Positions 24,901-34,564 of a stretch of 64,000 nucleotides of DNA are shown here, in pieces. The first letter of the stretch is position 1. Each line of letters starts with the position of its first letter. A program made the translations under genes and the position numbers. This stretch comes from Acorus gramineus (Eukaryota; Streptophyta; Magnoliopsida; Acorales; Acoraceae): the NCBI GenBank assembly GCA_030737835.1, contig CM060855.1:12557927-12621926 (forward strand). The letters are read 5' to 3'. The notes beneath the pieces were generated by a model that did not search any database, was not told where the DNA came from, and worked only from the letters and a program-made list of their open reading frames with translations.

Positions 24901-27900
24901 CTTGACCTCCTAAAGTACGACTGGGAGTCCGATTAGTCAAAAAAGCAGCAGTGAGGACTGTCATACTCCAATAGGACTTTGGAACACTCATTCCTCGAAG
25001 GAGACAACGAACCACATTCATGAGATGACGATTCTTGCGTTCCGCCACCCCATTCTGCTCAGGTGTATATGGACAAGTCAACTGTTGAAGGATTCCCAAC
25101 TCATTCAATGAGACCGAAAAGAATCCGAGACATACTCCCCCCCATTATCAGACCTGATACTCTTGACAGTAATGTTAAACTGTGTTTTAATCATGCGTAA
25201 AAAATTAATACACTGAGAGGATACCTCAGACCGAGATTTAAGAAGATAAACCCAAGTATATCTAGAAAAATCATCAATGAATGTCAAGTAATATCTATGA
25301 CCACCAAAAGCAGTAACAGGAGAGGGACCCCACACATCAGAATGAATCAAATCAAACAACCCAGAAGCTTTATTCATACGAGAAATATAAGTAGTACGGG
25401 TATGTTTAGAAAGCTCACACACAGCACATTGAAATTTATGAGTCTTACATGAAGAGCGAAAAGTAGGAAATAAAGAACATAGATGCTGAAAATTGGCATG
25501 TCCTAAACGAGCATGCCATAAATCTAGAGATTGTAAAGAAAAACTATGCGAATGATCAGTGGACAAAATGGAAGCATGGGCCGTGGTGGGTGGTTCTCCG
25601 AAGACGTAAAGGCCATCTCTCTCATACCCCTTGCCAAAAATCCTCCGTGTACTCAGGTCCTGAAAAACGCAATGATCAGGGTAAAAAATCACTGAACAGT
25701 TTAAAGCCTTAGTCAATTGGCTAACAGAAAGAAGGTTAAGAGCAAGATTGGGAACATGTAACACAGAGTGTAATGATAAAGAGGAAGATAAAGGAACGGT
25801 ACCCTTACTGATGACAGGTGTAAGTGAGCCATCAGCAAGGCGTACCTCTCTGTGTATAGAAGGTGATGTCAAGGGAACAAACAATCGAGACTCACCAGAC
25901 ATGTGTTCTGTAGCGCCTGAATCAATGACCCAAGTAGGAGACCCTGATTGGTTAACATGGTAGGCGGAGGGGATACCTGAGGTAGAGGAAGAAGCAGCAG
26001 AGGATGTTGGACCAGCATTAGAGAGACCAGCATGAGAGACATGAGAGGCAAGACTCTCCCGAACCATAGCATCAATATGGTTCTGAATATTACGCATATC
26101 AAAGGACCCAGATGGAGCAGAGGGGGCATCACCCGGAACCAAGGCATCAGCAACAGCAGCACGAGGGGCAGACGAAGTAGCTCCAACATTGTGAGATCGC
26201 ATCAAGTGTGGGTACAGAATAAAACATCTGACTTTTTCATGACCTGTTTTTCCACAGTGGCCACAAGTCACAATATTGCCGCGTCCACGTCCACGACCAC
26301 GACCACGACCGCGACCACTATCCCCGTGGCCGCGAGAGTCATATCCAGAAGTGGCCGCCAATGCCATCTGATCACCGAGGGTTCTAGTGGTCGCTGAGGA
26401 AGAGATCTGACGGCGATGCTCATCACCCTCAATAATAGCAAATGCCTCGAATAGAGAAGGAAGTGGTGTGGTATTCAAGATCTGAACACGAAGAGATTCG
26501 AACTCTGATCGAAGGCCCATAAGAAACGCATATGTCTGTTGGCGTTGTAGTCGGCCAACCACAATCGTGGCAGCCTCCTTAGGCAACTCCGAGAGAGGCT
26601 CATAGTGGGCAAGTTCCTCCCAACGAGCCTGCAGAAATCCAAAATAATCGGTAACTGATTGGGTACCTTGGGTGGCCTGGGCAATATCCTTGTACAACTC
26701 ATAGATCCGTGAGTCATTCCTGGCATGACCATAGGTCTTCTTCAACGCAGCCCATAGAGAGTCGACCGTATCATGATACATGAACATATTGTAGATCCGG
26801 GTCTCCATGGAGTTGAAAAGCCAACCTAGAACCGTACAGTTGTTGATCTCCCACTGATTGAAAGTCGTATCGGTTTCTGCTGGCTTGTTAATGGTGCCAA
26901 GAAGAAGGCCTGACATACCTCGACTACCCAAATATAATCGAACAGAACGCGACCAGGACGGATAATTTCGTCCATCAAGAAGCACGGTGGTAATCCGTTG
27001 AGCATGAGAATTGTGCCCTAACGGAATGGTGGTGTCCTTGATCTCCACACCCGACAGTGGCGTGGGGTCTTTCGGCGTTTTGTCCATTGCGAACCTCAAA
27101 TCTCGACCCGAGAGAGGAAAAGATAATAGAGATCACCACGATCCGTGATGGAAAAAAAAAAAAAAATCGTGAAACCCTAGGGTTTCTTTGTGGCTCTGAT
27201 ACCAAGAAGAAATAAATGAAATAATTTTGTATTGAGTAATGGAGGCCGAAAGGTCCCTTATATAGTTACAAGATGTACAAACCCTAAAACAGAAAAAGAC
27301 CAAAATACCCATGACAAAAATTCCGGCCCGGGGGGGCCTGCGGCCCATGGGGGGCGTTGCCCCCCAACCCCCGGGCCTCCGGGAATAGGCCCAACAACAG
27401 GCCTATCCAATAACTCCAATAAGCTAGACTCAGTGAGAGTTCAGAAAATAACGGCTGACACCGCTTTTCATATCATTCCTCTCCCGGGCGTTGTTACACT
27501 CACTTCTGCAGTCATTCTAGACACCACTTCACCAAAAATAGTATATGCAATCACCTGATGGAATCTAGTATGTCAATATATACTAAAAATATATATATAA
27601 AAATGTGTACATTTAATTCATTCGAGTATGTACAATTCTTTTTTTTTGTAAAAATATGCATTTCATTTCATTAGACAAGGTATACACTTCAAAGAAAATT
27701 CAACAATGTGGAGTCTGTAAAAGTGACTGCAAGAATGCCAAAGTACAACATTTAGAGTCCCATCCCCAATCACTGGCACCATGTTTCTCCACAACTCCAC
27801 AACAAAATATACAACTTATATCGAGGCATTGCAGTGCATTCCGTCCAAAAATAAATAAATAATAACAAAAACTAAAAATTGATGCTCATGTCAATTGCTC

Positions 27901-30900
27901 TGTGATAGGTTGGTGCTAGACCTAGCCCCAGGTTGGCATGCTTATTCCAAGTGTTCGGCTCGTGCGGAGCGTTTGGAAGGTGTGAGACGTGTACGTGCGA
28001 GACTGACAATCAGATCTCAAGGAGATTGACATGTTGAATCAGAGAAGGAATCAATTATTTAGCTTTAATTAGTTTCCTTATTCGTATGCGTAATTAGTTT
28101 CTTTATTTGTATGCTTAATTAGTTTCCTTATTTGTATGCTTAATTAGTTTCCTTATTTGGATTTATTAATTGAGAGGGAATCTCTAATTTGTAGGAAGTT
28201 GTTAGGTGTTTGGCTATATAAGCCTTACTAATGAATAAACAATGCATGAGAGAATATGCCAAATTCCTTCTTGTTCTTCTTTTTCCTTCTCCTCTGAAAT
28301 CTCTTTTAACCTCTTCTTATTATTATTTGGATCACAACTATTTGATAGGTCTCTTCCTATCAATTGGTATAAGAGCATTATGTCTACCAACACCCGCTCC
28401 ACCTCTGATGAAGATCGCGTGTCGAAACTCGAAGTTGATGTGCATGTCTTGCAGTTGACACTACGCAAGCACACCGATCAACTTGAGGCCATCTCTAGCC
28501 ATCTCGACACGATTGCTACCAACATGTCCGCCCTCATGAAGGAGAGAACGTTGGAGTCGTCGGGTAGCTTGGACCGTGACAATCGACCAAACCGCTTCCA
28601 GCCACCGGAAAACGGGAGCGTGCAATTTCGTTATGCTTGGATTGATTTTCCCCGTTTGTTAGGGGAGGATCCAACTGGATGGATCTACAAGGCAAAACAA
28701 TTCTTCATTTATCAGAGGACTCCGGAAGATCAAAAAGTTCTTTTAGCGTCATTCCACCTACAGGATGAAGCCCTACAGTGGTTCCAGTGGTATTCGTCAT
28801 CCCATCCACGCGTGACCTGGCAGGAGTTTACCAAAGAACTATGTGTTCGATTTGGGCCCTTTGAATATGAAAACTTTGACGAAGCATTGGCCAAGCTCCA
28901 ACAAACCGGAACCGTCCGTGAGTACCAAACCCAGTTTGAGCGCTTAGCATCTTGGGTTCGAAACTAGCCGGAAGAGGCGCTCCTCAGCAATTTCATCGGC
29001 GGGTTAAGGGAAGACATCCGAATGGAGATGAAACTATTTCGACCGATGACAATGGCACACGCCGTTGGTCTTGCGCGACTGCACGAGGACAAGATCTTGC
29101 GTGTCCGAAGGTCCAACCCACGGATGGGACTCCTACCAACACCTCGACAGTAACTAGCATTGCTGCAGTCCCCCGTGAAAACCACGACAAGTCATGCACC
29201 ACCGGTTTCCACAACACCAACCCGATTTTCCCAAACACCAGGTCCTCCACGACCGCAAGTAGGGGCGCGGTTCAAAAAGTTGACATGGGAACAGATGCAA
29301 GCGTAACACGAGAAGAACCTCTGTTATAATTGCGACGAACGATTCGTGCCGGGCCATGTTTGCAAGAGTCAACAGTTAGTCCTATTGGACGGCTCTGTAG
29401 AGATGATCGAAGAAACTACTGTTGAGGAGGAGAATTGGATTCGAGAGCCCCAAGATAGAGATGGCACATCATTGAGACCCGATTTGCTTGAGATCTCGAT
29501 ACATGCATTATTAGGTTGCATGTCCCCACAAACAATGCACGTGTCAGGAGTCGTGGAAGGTCGACGGGTCTCCATTCTAATTGATAGTGGTAGTACGCAT
29601 AACTTTATCAATGATCAACTAATCAAGAAGCTCAGTTACGTTGCGTCACCCGCAACACCATTCTTGGTTATGGTGGCCGACGGTAACAAGATATCTTGCA
29701 AGGAGATATGTAGAGAGGTGAGAATTCAAATACAAGAATATCGTTTCTCTACTGACATATATCCCTTGAAACTCCAAGGCTCAGACATTATATTAGGCAT
29801 CCAATGGCTAAGGAGCTTGGGTCCCGTGATTTGTGACTAGGAGAAGCTCACCATGGACTTCACGATGAATGGGGATCGCTACCGGTTTGTGGGAGATACT
29901 AGCGAGCCGGTGCTACTAGGAACGGTGCACTCCTATTCTTCTATTGTTCTACTGGTCAAGAAAAAATATGGTCCTGGCGATTTTGTGTCGATTATCGCGC
30001 CCTTAATAAGATTAACATAAAGGAGCGATGCCCAATTCCGATGATCGACGAGCTGCTAGATGAACGGCATGCAGTAGTGTACTATACTAAACTGGATCTG
30101 AAATCTAGTTATCACTAGATACGGGTTGCGGCTGAAGATGTGAACAAGATCGTTTTTCATACTCATGATGGACATTATGAGTTCGTGGTGATGCCGTTTA
30201 GCCTTACCAATGCTCCGACCACATTTCAAGACTTGATGAATGACACATTCAGGCTCGTGGTGAACCAGAAGAAGTGTACCTTCGACCAAAGAACGGTCAA
30301 CTACTCGGGGCTACCGTTGGAGAATGCTACTTGGGAACCTTACGAGAGATTGAAGCTTCAGTTTTGTCATCTAAACCTTGAGGACAAGGTTTGTTTGGAA
30401 GGGGAAGGGAGTGATAGGTTGGTGCTAGACCTAGGCCCAGGTTGGCATGCTTATTCCAAGTGTTCGGCTTGTGCGGAGCGTTCGGAAGGTGCGAGACGTG
30501 TACGTGCAAGGCTGACAATTAGATCTCAAGGAGATTGACATGTTGAATCAGAGGAGGAATCAATTATTTAGCTTTAATTAGTTTTCTTATTCGTATGCGT
30601 AATTAGTTTCTTTATTCGTATGCTTAATTAGTTTTCTTATTTGGATTTATTAATTGAGGGGGAATCTCTAATTTGTAGGAAGTTGTTAGGTGTTTGGCTA
30701 TATAAGTCTTACTAATAAATAAACAATGCATGAGAGAATATTCCAAATTCCTTCTTGTTCTTCTTTTTCCTTCTCCTCTGAAATCTCTTTTAACCTCTTC
30801 TTCTTCTTATTATTTGGATCACAACTATGTGACAGGTCTCTTCCTATCACTCTGGTTCAAATAAGAATAGAACAAGAAAAAAATATGCATAAATTGTTAG

Positions 30901-31253
30901 GGTTCACAAATTCTTCCATAGAATCCAACAGAACAGAAAACATCAAACAAGGATCAATCCAAACAACGAAAGAAGAAATCTTGAAAACCCAAAAAAACCC
31001 TTCCTTTCGATCTCACCTCATCCGCCCCCGAATCTCCACATCCACCGCTCCCGTCCCCCTCCTCGTCGCCGCTGCCGCCATTCCCGGGAGAATCGGAACC
31101 GTCGGAACCCTCGCCTCCGTCAATGGAGTCGAGAAGATCGAGCGCCCTCCGGCACTGCTCGAGCACGGCCTTCAACTCCCTCTTCTTCACCCTCAGAATC
31201 TCCGGCGATCGAAGCCCTAGCTGAGGCTCCGACGCGCCGGCGGCGACCTCCAT
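18931..31253 (-). CDS. Conserved plant protein of unknown function, 238 residues, six exons
   Basis: Exons in gene order: 31253-31017, 21670-21580, 21384-21215, 20158-20131, 19891-19783, 19012-18931. Every junction is GT-AG and phases agree. Exon 1 is GC-rich: residues 14-42 include [19 protein letters not shown], probably a helix, followed by a Gly/Ser/Asp/Glu-rich low-complexity stretch to residue 79. Exon 2 starts [20 protein letters not shown]. Exon 3 has an acidic segment and then [20 protein letters not shown], a likely helix. Exon 4 is only 28 bases. The basic segment [18 protein letters not shown] and the moderately hydrophobic tail ending [12 protein letters not shown] look like the conserved core. 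I do not know its function; it resembles unannotated single-copy plant proteins. Intron 1 is 9346 bases because of retrotransposon insertions. The start ATG is the first in this frame. Confidence 0.85.
21887..22147 (+). repeat. Possible SINE-like insertion with poly(A) tail in intron 1
   Basis: A moderately GC-rich segment (about 21940-22120) inside AT-rich intron DNA ends at a run of about 24 adenines (22124-22147). Near its start GGTTAATGGGAGATTCCGAA vaguely recalls RNA polymerase III box motifs. It has no protein coding. A SINE or a retroposed transcript fragment would both fit; no target duplication was identified. Confidence 0.35.
22258..22306. repeat. (CCCT)n-(CT)n-(CA)n simple repeat
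   Basis: A compound low-complexity tract of CCCT, then CT, then CA/CAAA units lies in intron 1 of the minus-strand gene. Confidence 0.85.
22314..22437. repeat. Imperfect tandem duplication, about 65-base unit
   Basis: GGGAGCAAATTTATGAGACTAGCC and its near copy at about 22386 share most of roughly 50 bases, including CCCCATGAGGGAACAGT in both. The segment between contains GGGTTTGAACTCGAGGCC. It lies just outside the left LTR of the Copia element and predates or is independent of it. Confidence 0.6.
22509..22721 (-). repeat. 3' LTR of the Copia element
   Basis: The 213-base repeat matches 27205-27421. In element orientation it starts TATTGGAGTTATTGG and ends ATTTCTTCT, lacking the usual TG...CA ends. 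It contains a GC-rich block at about 22628-22690 with the self-complementary segment GGGGGGCGTTGCCCCCC. Confidence 0.9.
22722..22733 (-). other. Polypurine tract of the Copia element
   Basis: On the minus strand CTTGAGGGGGAG directly precedes the 3' LTR, the position and composition of the plus-strand primer used in reverse transcription. Confidence 0.8.
22729..23262 (-). pseudogene. Copia RNase H segment, frameshifted from the RT frame
   Basis: This 177-residue frame carries the Copia RNase H signature: [18 protein letters not shown], then [20 protein letters not shown], then [10 protein letters not shown] and [16 protein letters not shown]. It ends at the polypurine tract. It is out of frame with the reverse-transcriptase frame that stops at 23387, so part of the connection region (23263-23386) contains at least one frameshift. 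In an intact element it would be the C-terminal domain of one polyprotein. Confidence 0.88.
23387..25108 (-). pseudogene. Copia integrase C-terminus and reverse transcriptase
   Basis: The frame encodes the end of the integrase core ([20 protein letters not shown] and the [14 protein letters not shown] region), a Pro/Ser-rich linker, then the Copia reverse transcriptase: [41 protein letters not shown] and the catalytic YVDD at about 23672-23683. It has no natural ATG, because it is a continuation of the upstream gag-integrase frame from which it is separated by a frameshift near 25105. It ends in another frameshift before the RNase H segment. Confidence 0.9.
25105..27087 (-). pseudogene. Copia gag, protease and integrase N-terminus
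   Basis: The likely initiator is the ATG at 27087 ([13 protein letters not shown]). The gag region includes the [19 protein letters not shown] and [12 protein letters not shown] segments of the UBN2-type capsid, an Arg-Gly repeat ([13 protein letters not shown]) and the zinc knuckle [14 protein letters not shown] near 26224-26265. The aspartic protease motif is [10 protein letters not shown]. The integrase zinc finger ([12 protein letters not shown] with CAVC) and the first catalytic parts ([24 protein letters not shown]) follow. The frame stops at 25105, directly where the next frame takes over, so a one-base-type frameshift separates them. Confidence 0.92.
27191..27204 (-). other. Primer-binding site (initiator tRNA-Met) of the Copia element
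   Basis: Read on the minus strand, TGGTATCAGAGCCA directly abuts the 5' LTR. It is complementary to the 3' end of plant initiator methionine tRNA, the usual minus-strand primer of plant Copia elements. Confidence 0.9.
27205..27421 (-). repeat. 5' LTR of the Copia element
   Basis: The 217-base repeat matches 22509-22721 with about a dozen differences, concentrated near the element-proximal end and in the G-run of the GC-rich block. It would hold the promoter; the AACTATATAAGGGACC-like sequence (about 27255-27270, minus strand) is a plausible TATA region. Confidence 0.9.
27625..27862 (-). repeat. Possible LINE 3' fragment in intron 1
   Basis: On the minus strand this segment ends in TTTTTACAAAAAAAAAG after an AATGAAATGAAATG stretch, like the 3' end of a non-LTR retroposon. 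No domain is left, so the call is weak. Confidence 0.28.
27903..28362 (+). repeat. 5' LTR of the Gypsy element
   Basis: The 460-base LTR has TGATAGG...CCTATCA ends. It holds several tandem TTAATTAGTTTCCTTATTTG-like units (about 28060-28160), four here against three in the 3' LTR, which accounts for most of the length difference. GGCTATATAAGCC near 28210 is a likely TATA region. Confidence 0.92.
28365..28376 (+). other. Primer-binding site of the Gypsy element
   Basis: TGGTATAAGAGC, two bases after the 5' LTR, differs at one position from the initiator tRNA-Met primer site TGGTATCAGAGC. Confidence 0.75.
28381..29840 (+). pseudogene. Gypsy gag and aspartic protease, broken frame
   Basis: The gag frame opens at ATG 28381 ([20 protein letters not shown]), has a predicted coiled coil and the retrotransposon gag core ([52 protein letters not shown]). 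An in-frame TAG at 28965 interrupts the family sequence, which continues in the same frame ([18 protein letters not shown]). A frameshift lies before the zinc knuckle [14 protein letters not shown] (about 29325-29366). The protease follows in the frame ending at 29840, with [12 protein letters not shown] as the active-site motif and the IILGIQWL flap-side motif. Confidence 0.88.
29841..30411 (+). pseudogene. Gypsy reverse-transcriptase remnant joined to chromodomain tail
   Basis: RT blocks [20 protein letters not shown]-like (with a stop at the Q position, near 30117) and [20 protein letters not shown] are visible. The sequence then jumps after NDTFR (about 30253) to [16 protein letters not shown], losing the catalytic DD segment. 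It jumps again near 30305 to [20 protein letters not shown], the C-terminal tail of a chromodomain protein. A purine tract (GGAAGGGGAAGGGAG, about 30397-30411) leads into the 3' LTR. Confidence 0.85.
30412..30849 (+). repeat. 3' LTR of the Gypsy element
   Basis: The 438-base repeat matches 27903-28362, apart from one fewer AT-rich tandem unit, an extra CTT in a pyrimidine run and scattered substitutions. The number of differences indicates an insertion that is not recent. Confidence 0.92.
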
Positions 31254-31270
31254 CTCTGTCTCCCTTTATT

Positions 31271-31297
31271 CTACGCCGCCCCGACCGAAAAAGCCAT
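31271..31297 (-). promoter_or_regulatory. Possible upstream ORF before the 31253 start
   Basis: An ATG at 31297 in a strong context (GCCATGGC) opens a nine-codon frame ending in TAG at 31271, 17 bases before the main ATG. If it is in the mRNA it could lower translation. The transcription start is unknown and no clear TATA box is present; the GC-rich flank to about 31560 probably holds the promoter. Confidence 0.3.
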
Positions 31298-31560
31298 GGC
31301 TGCCGTTCCTATTTCAAGGCGGAGGGGATGTGATAACGTCACACCCAATATCTGTTTCGTCCGCGCCGAGTCGCAGAGTCCGAGAAGACTTTTCTTTTAG
31401 CGGAGATATGATTAAATAAACGAGGAGGAGCGGAAAGCGAGAATGCTGTTTTGTTTGGAATCCTGTTTTGCTGCTCCGCGGATAAGCGTAACCGCAGGTG
31501 ATCAGGGTTAGGCCGGTGGTCGTAGGGATGCACTGGACCACGACGACCTGAGCTTGTAGG

Positions 31561-32796
31561 GATGAGTTTGGTTTACCCCGTTTAAATCACTGAGGTTATT
31601 CAAAATTATAAACATGCAAATAAAATTAACATATTTTTTATTAACATAAATATATGATTGATAAAATCCCTAAATATGTATTAAATAATATTATATTACA
31701 TCATGAGTGACGATTATTACTTAATAGATTATAATATAAAAAAGAATAAATGAGATTCTTCAAATGTTCCCTTCTAAATGGAATGGAACATAAAAAGAGT
31801 TTGAATATGTTTGGACAGGTTTGAGATGGAATAATCAAATTCGTCATGGGTTTAGGAGGGGATTTTGTTAACGGGTTTGAGATTGAGATAGATAAACTAG
31901 TCTCAATTCACCCAATTGCCATCCCTAGCCGGTTACAAGTCGTTCAAATATCTGATACTTCATTGGGTGTATTGGATATTACAAATCAATAGGTGGAAGA
32001 TCCCATCATCATCAAAGACTAAAAGATAATCAATATGAAATAATTGATTTGATATTATGTTTGATATATATAGTCATATATGACTCTCCAATAATTGGTG
32101 AATAAGTTAGTATATATGAATACAATATGAATTATTTTTATAAATGTTTAGATGATATTTTTATGACCAGGATTATTAGATCCGAATTTGAAATATTTTT
32201 TTTCCTTGATTATTTAGATCTTTGTTTTCTTGTTCTCATAAAAGTGTGTGTTTCTTTTTTATCTTCTTCGATGAGAGTGATGTGGTGTATTAGAAACATT
32301 ATGTGGTATCAAAGCGATACCAACAGAGTGAATCAGGAAGGAGAACGTGGGATTTTAAAGAAATGCTCTTGTGATAGAAAACACTGCCTTGCATGTGTTT
32401 CACAATTATTTCTAGGAATTCTTTTTGTTTAATAAAAAAGGGGGAAAATATTTTGAATGTGTTCTTCTCTGTCTATTTTCTCCCTTCTCAACACATGCAA
32501 TCTTTAAAACTTATAACCTTTAATATTCCTCCACAGGGCCCATGGGTAGAAGGATTTGACATGTGTTCAAAACCAAAGAATAAGAACATGTGATGGCAAT
32601 TTTTCAGACAAGACATCGGATGGCCCGATCGCTCTATGTCGATTTTTTATTTATTTATCTGATTGTCGGTTTACATGAATTTGGCCGTGCACAATCTGTT
32701 CGTTTTTTTTTTTAATTGAACGGTAAACCTTAATCTTAATATATTAAAAGACGAGAGCTCAAAAGAAGTAACATGATATACTAAAAAAACAGACTA
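31561..32796. other. AT-rich intergenic DNA, no gene seen
   Basis: This lies upstream of the minus-strand gene beginning at 31253. It holds no convincing coding region; the 101-codon frame at 32127-32432 has no family resemblance. ATGTGGTATCAAAGCGATACC near 32300 faintly recalls a retroelement primer-site region, without LTRs to support it. Confidence 0.5.
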
Positions 32797-34564
32797 ATGA
32801 CATTTGTTAAATGGAGGAACATAGTTCATAGCATTCTAATGGCGCATGAACCGTCAAGGTTCTTATCATCCCCCTCACCTTCGGGATGGGCGTGCATTAA
32901 AATCGATCTTCGTAAAGCCTTTGATAGCGTAAATTGGGCATTCTTAAGTGCTGCTTTGGTTGGTCTAAACTTCCCACCATTATGAATTCATTGGGTTCTC
33001 CAGTGTGTTCAAACCCCATCTTATTCAGTTCTCATTAATGGGAGTCCGCAAGGTATTTTTTGGAGCAAAGTGTGGTCTTCGACAAGGAGATCCTCTCTCT
33101 CCTCAACAATTCGACCCTTCTTAATTGCCCCCGGATGTTGCCATGGTGAGCTCTCTCATTGTTGAAGGGAATTGGATGAAACCGAGGTGGGCCACAGGCA
33201 TTTGATGCAGTTTGGGAAGTAATTTCCCAACTTGAAGTGGGAGGAGTTGGACCAGATATTCTGGTATGGACTGGACATAAATCTGGTTTGCTTTCTACCT
33301 CTTCTGCATGGGAATTCCTCCGTTCGCACACCATCTCTCCTGCGTGGTCCACGGAGATTTGGAAACCACATCAGCCACCGCGATACAGCTTCCTCTGTTG
33401 GCAAGCTTTCCTTAATCGTCTCCCAACTCTGAACCGTCTTATCTCCTTTAGAATTGCAAGACAGGCTAGATGTTGTCTCTGTCTATATTCGCTGGAATCC
33501 GTGATGCATTTGTTCCTACACTGTTCTTATTCCTCCTTTGTATGGACTGTTATTTCCAAAAAAAAATAAAATTGAACTTGATCAAGCCAAGACATATCCG
33601 GTTAGACGACCTGGCAATATGGTTAAAAAACAGGAAATGTCAACCTCGCAGAAGGTAAATTTACAATTCCTATTTGCTCTCACTTGTTGGAATTTATGGA
33701 CCGAAAGAAATTGTAGGTTGTTTAACAACTCCACGAGGCACAAATAGTTTGTAGTTTATCATGTCCTCAGAACAACTCAGTTCAGATTTGGTGGGCACTC
33801 ATTTGAGGACTCTCCCACCCCTTTAGCGAACAAGATGGCCTCTCTATTTGGCATTCATTTCATTCCTAAAGCTCAGCAATTAGTGCAAGTGCAATGGATC
33901 AAGCCTCCCCTCGACCGGATAAAAACCAACTCGGATGGCTCTGTTGCTGAAGATAGGTTTGGGTTTGGGGCTCTCATTTGAGACTCCTCTGGAAATTGTT
34001 TGAAGGCACTTTCTTCGAGGGTAAGAGCATCCTCGATAAACATTCTAGAACTCAAAGGGATTGTTGGAGGGGTACATCTTTGTGTTTCCCACAATGCTGT
34101 GAAGGTCTGGAGTGAATCTGATTCCACGACTGCGATCACCTGGGCTCTCGCAAAAGGAACTATTCCTTGGATGGCTTTTAGGGACATCCGATCTCAATTT
34201 TCTGGTATCTCAACTAGAAGACTGGAGAGTCTCGCATATGTACCGAGAAGGAAATTTTGTGGCTAATTATCTTGCAACTTTCCAATCTCCCATGGGAGAG
34301 ACGATTTTGCAACCTAGTCAGTTTGGAGAGGAGCTTCAATGTCTTATCCAAGATGCTATCGATGGCAAATCTCATCCATGCAAGATTTGACTGATCCTCT
34401 TCTCTTTCTATTCTCCCACTTCCCCTATACCCACATGAATTTTGTACCTGGGTTGTAGTATCTTCTTCCCTTTCTGTCCTGCAAGCCCCCTTCCTCCACC
34501 TATGTACAATTGTTTATATGCTGCAATACAAGCTTTTAATTTACCAAGCAAAAAAAAAAAAAAA
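32797..34564 (+). mobile_element. LINE (L1-type) relic, 5'-truncated and internally deleted
   Basis: In broken frames on the plus strand the segment encodes a reverse-transcriptase block (IKIDLRKAFDSVNWAFL, then PSYSVLINGSPQG). A deletion follows, then a zf-RVT region (WKPHQPPRYSFLCWQAFLNR, RLPTLNRL, ESVMHLFLHCSYSSFVW, LTCWNLWTERNCRLFNN). An RNase H-like domain comes next (IKTNSDGSVAEDRFGFGALI, NILELKGIVGGV, WSESDSTTAITWAL). It ends in a poly(A) tract at about 34550-34564. The RT catalytic FADD region is missing and many stops and frameshifts are present. Confidence 0.85.

Larger units (their letters stand above)
22509..27421 (-). mobile_element. Ty1/Copia LTR retrotransposon, near full length, inactivated
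   Basis: The 4913-base element lies in intron 1 of the 18931-31253 gene, in the same orientation as that gene. It has LTRs at both ends (27205-27421 and 22509-22721), a primer-binding site matching initiator tRNA-Met, a polypurine tract and the domain order gag, protease, integrase, reverse transcriptase, RNase H, which defines Copia. The LTRs differ at about a dozen positions, so it is not a very recent arrival. Flanks ACCTA (22504-22508) and AGCTA (27422-27426) are a likely 5-base target duplication with one mismatch. At least two frameshifts interrupt the polyprotein. Confidence 0.93.
27903..30849 (+). mobile_element. Ty3/Gypsy chromovirus-type LTR retrotransposon with large internal deletions
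   Basis: The 2947-base element starts TGATAGG and ends CCTATCA, and is flanked by a perfect 5-base target duplication CTCTG (27898-27902 and 30850-30854). It sits in intron 1 of the minus-strand gene in the opposite orientation to both the gene and the neighbouring Copia element. LTRs are 460 and 438 bases. The interior has gag, zinc knuckle, protease and the start of RT, then two deletions that remove the RT active site, RNase H, integrase and most of the chromodomain. It could not move on its own. Confidence 0.93.
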
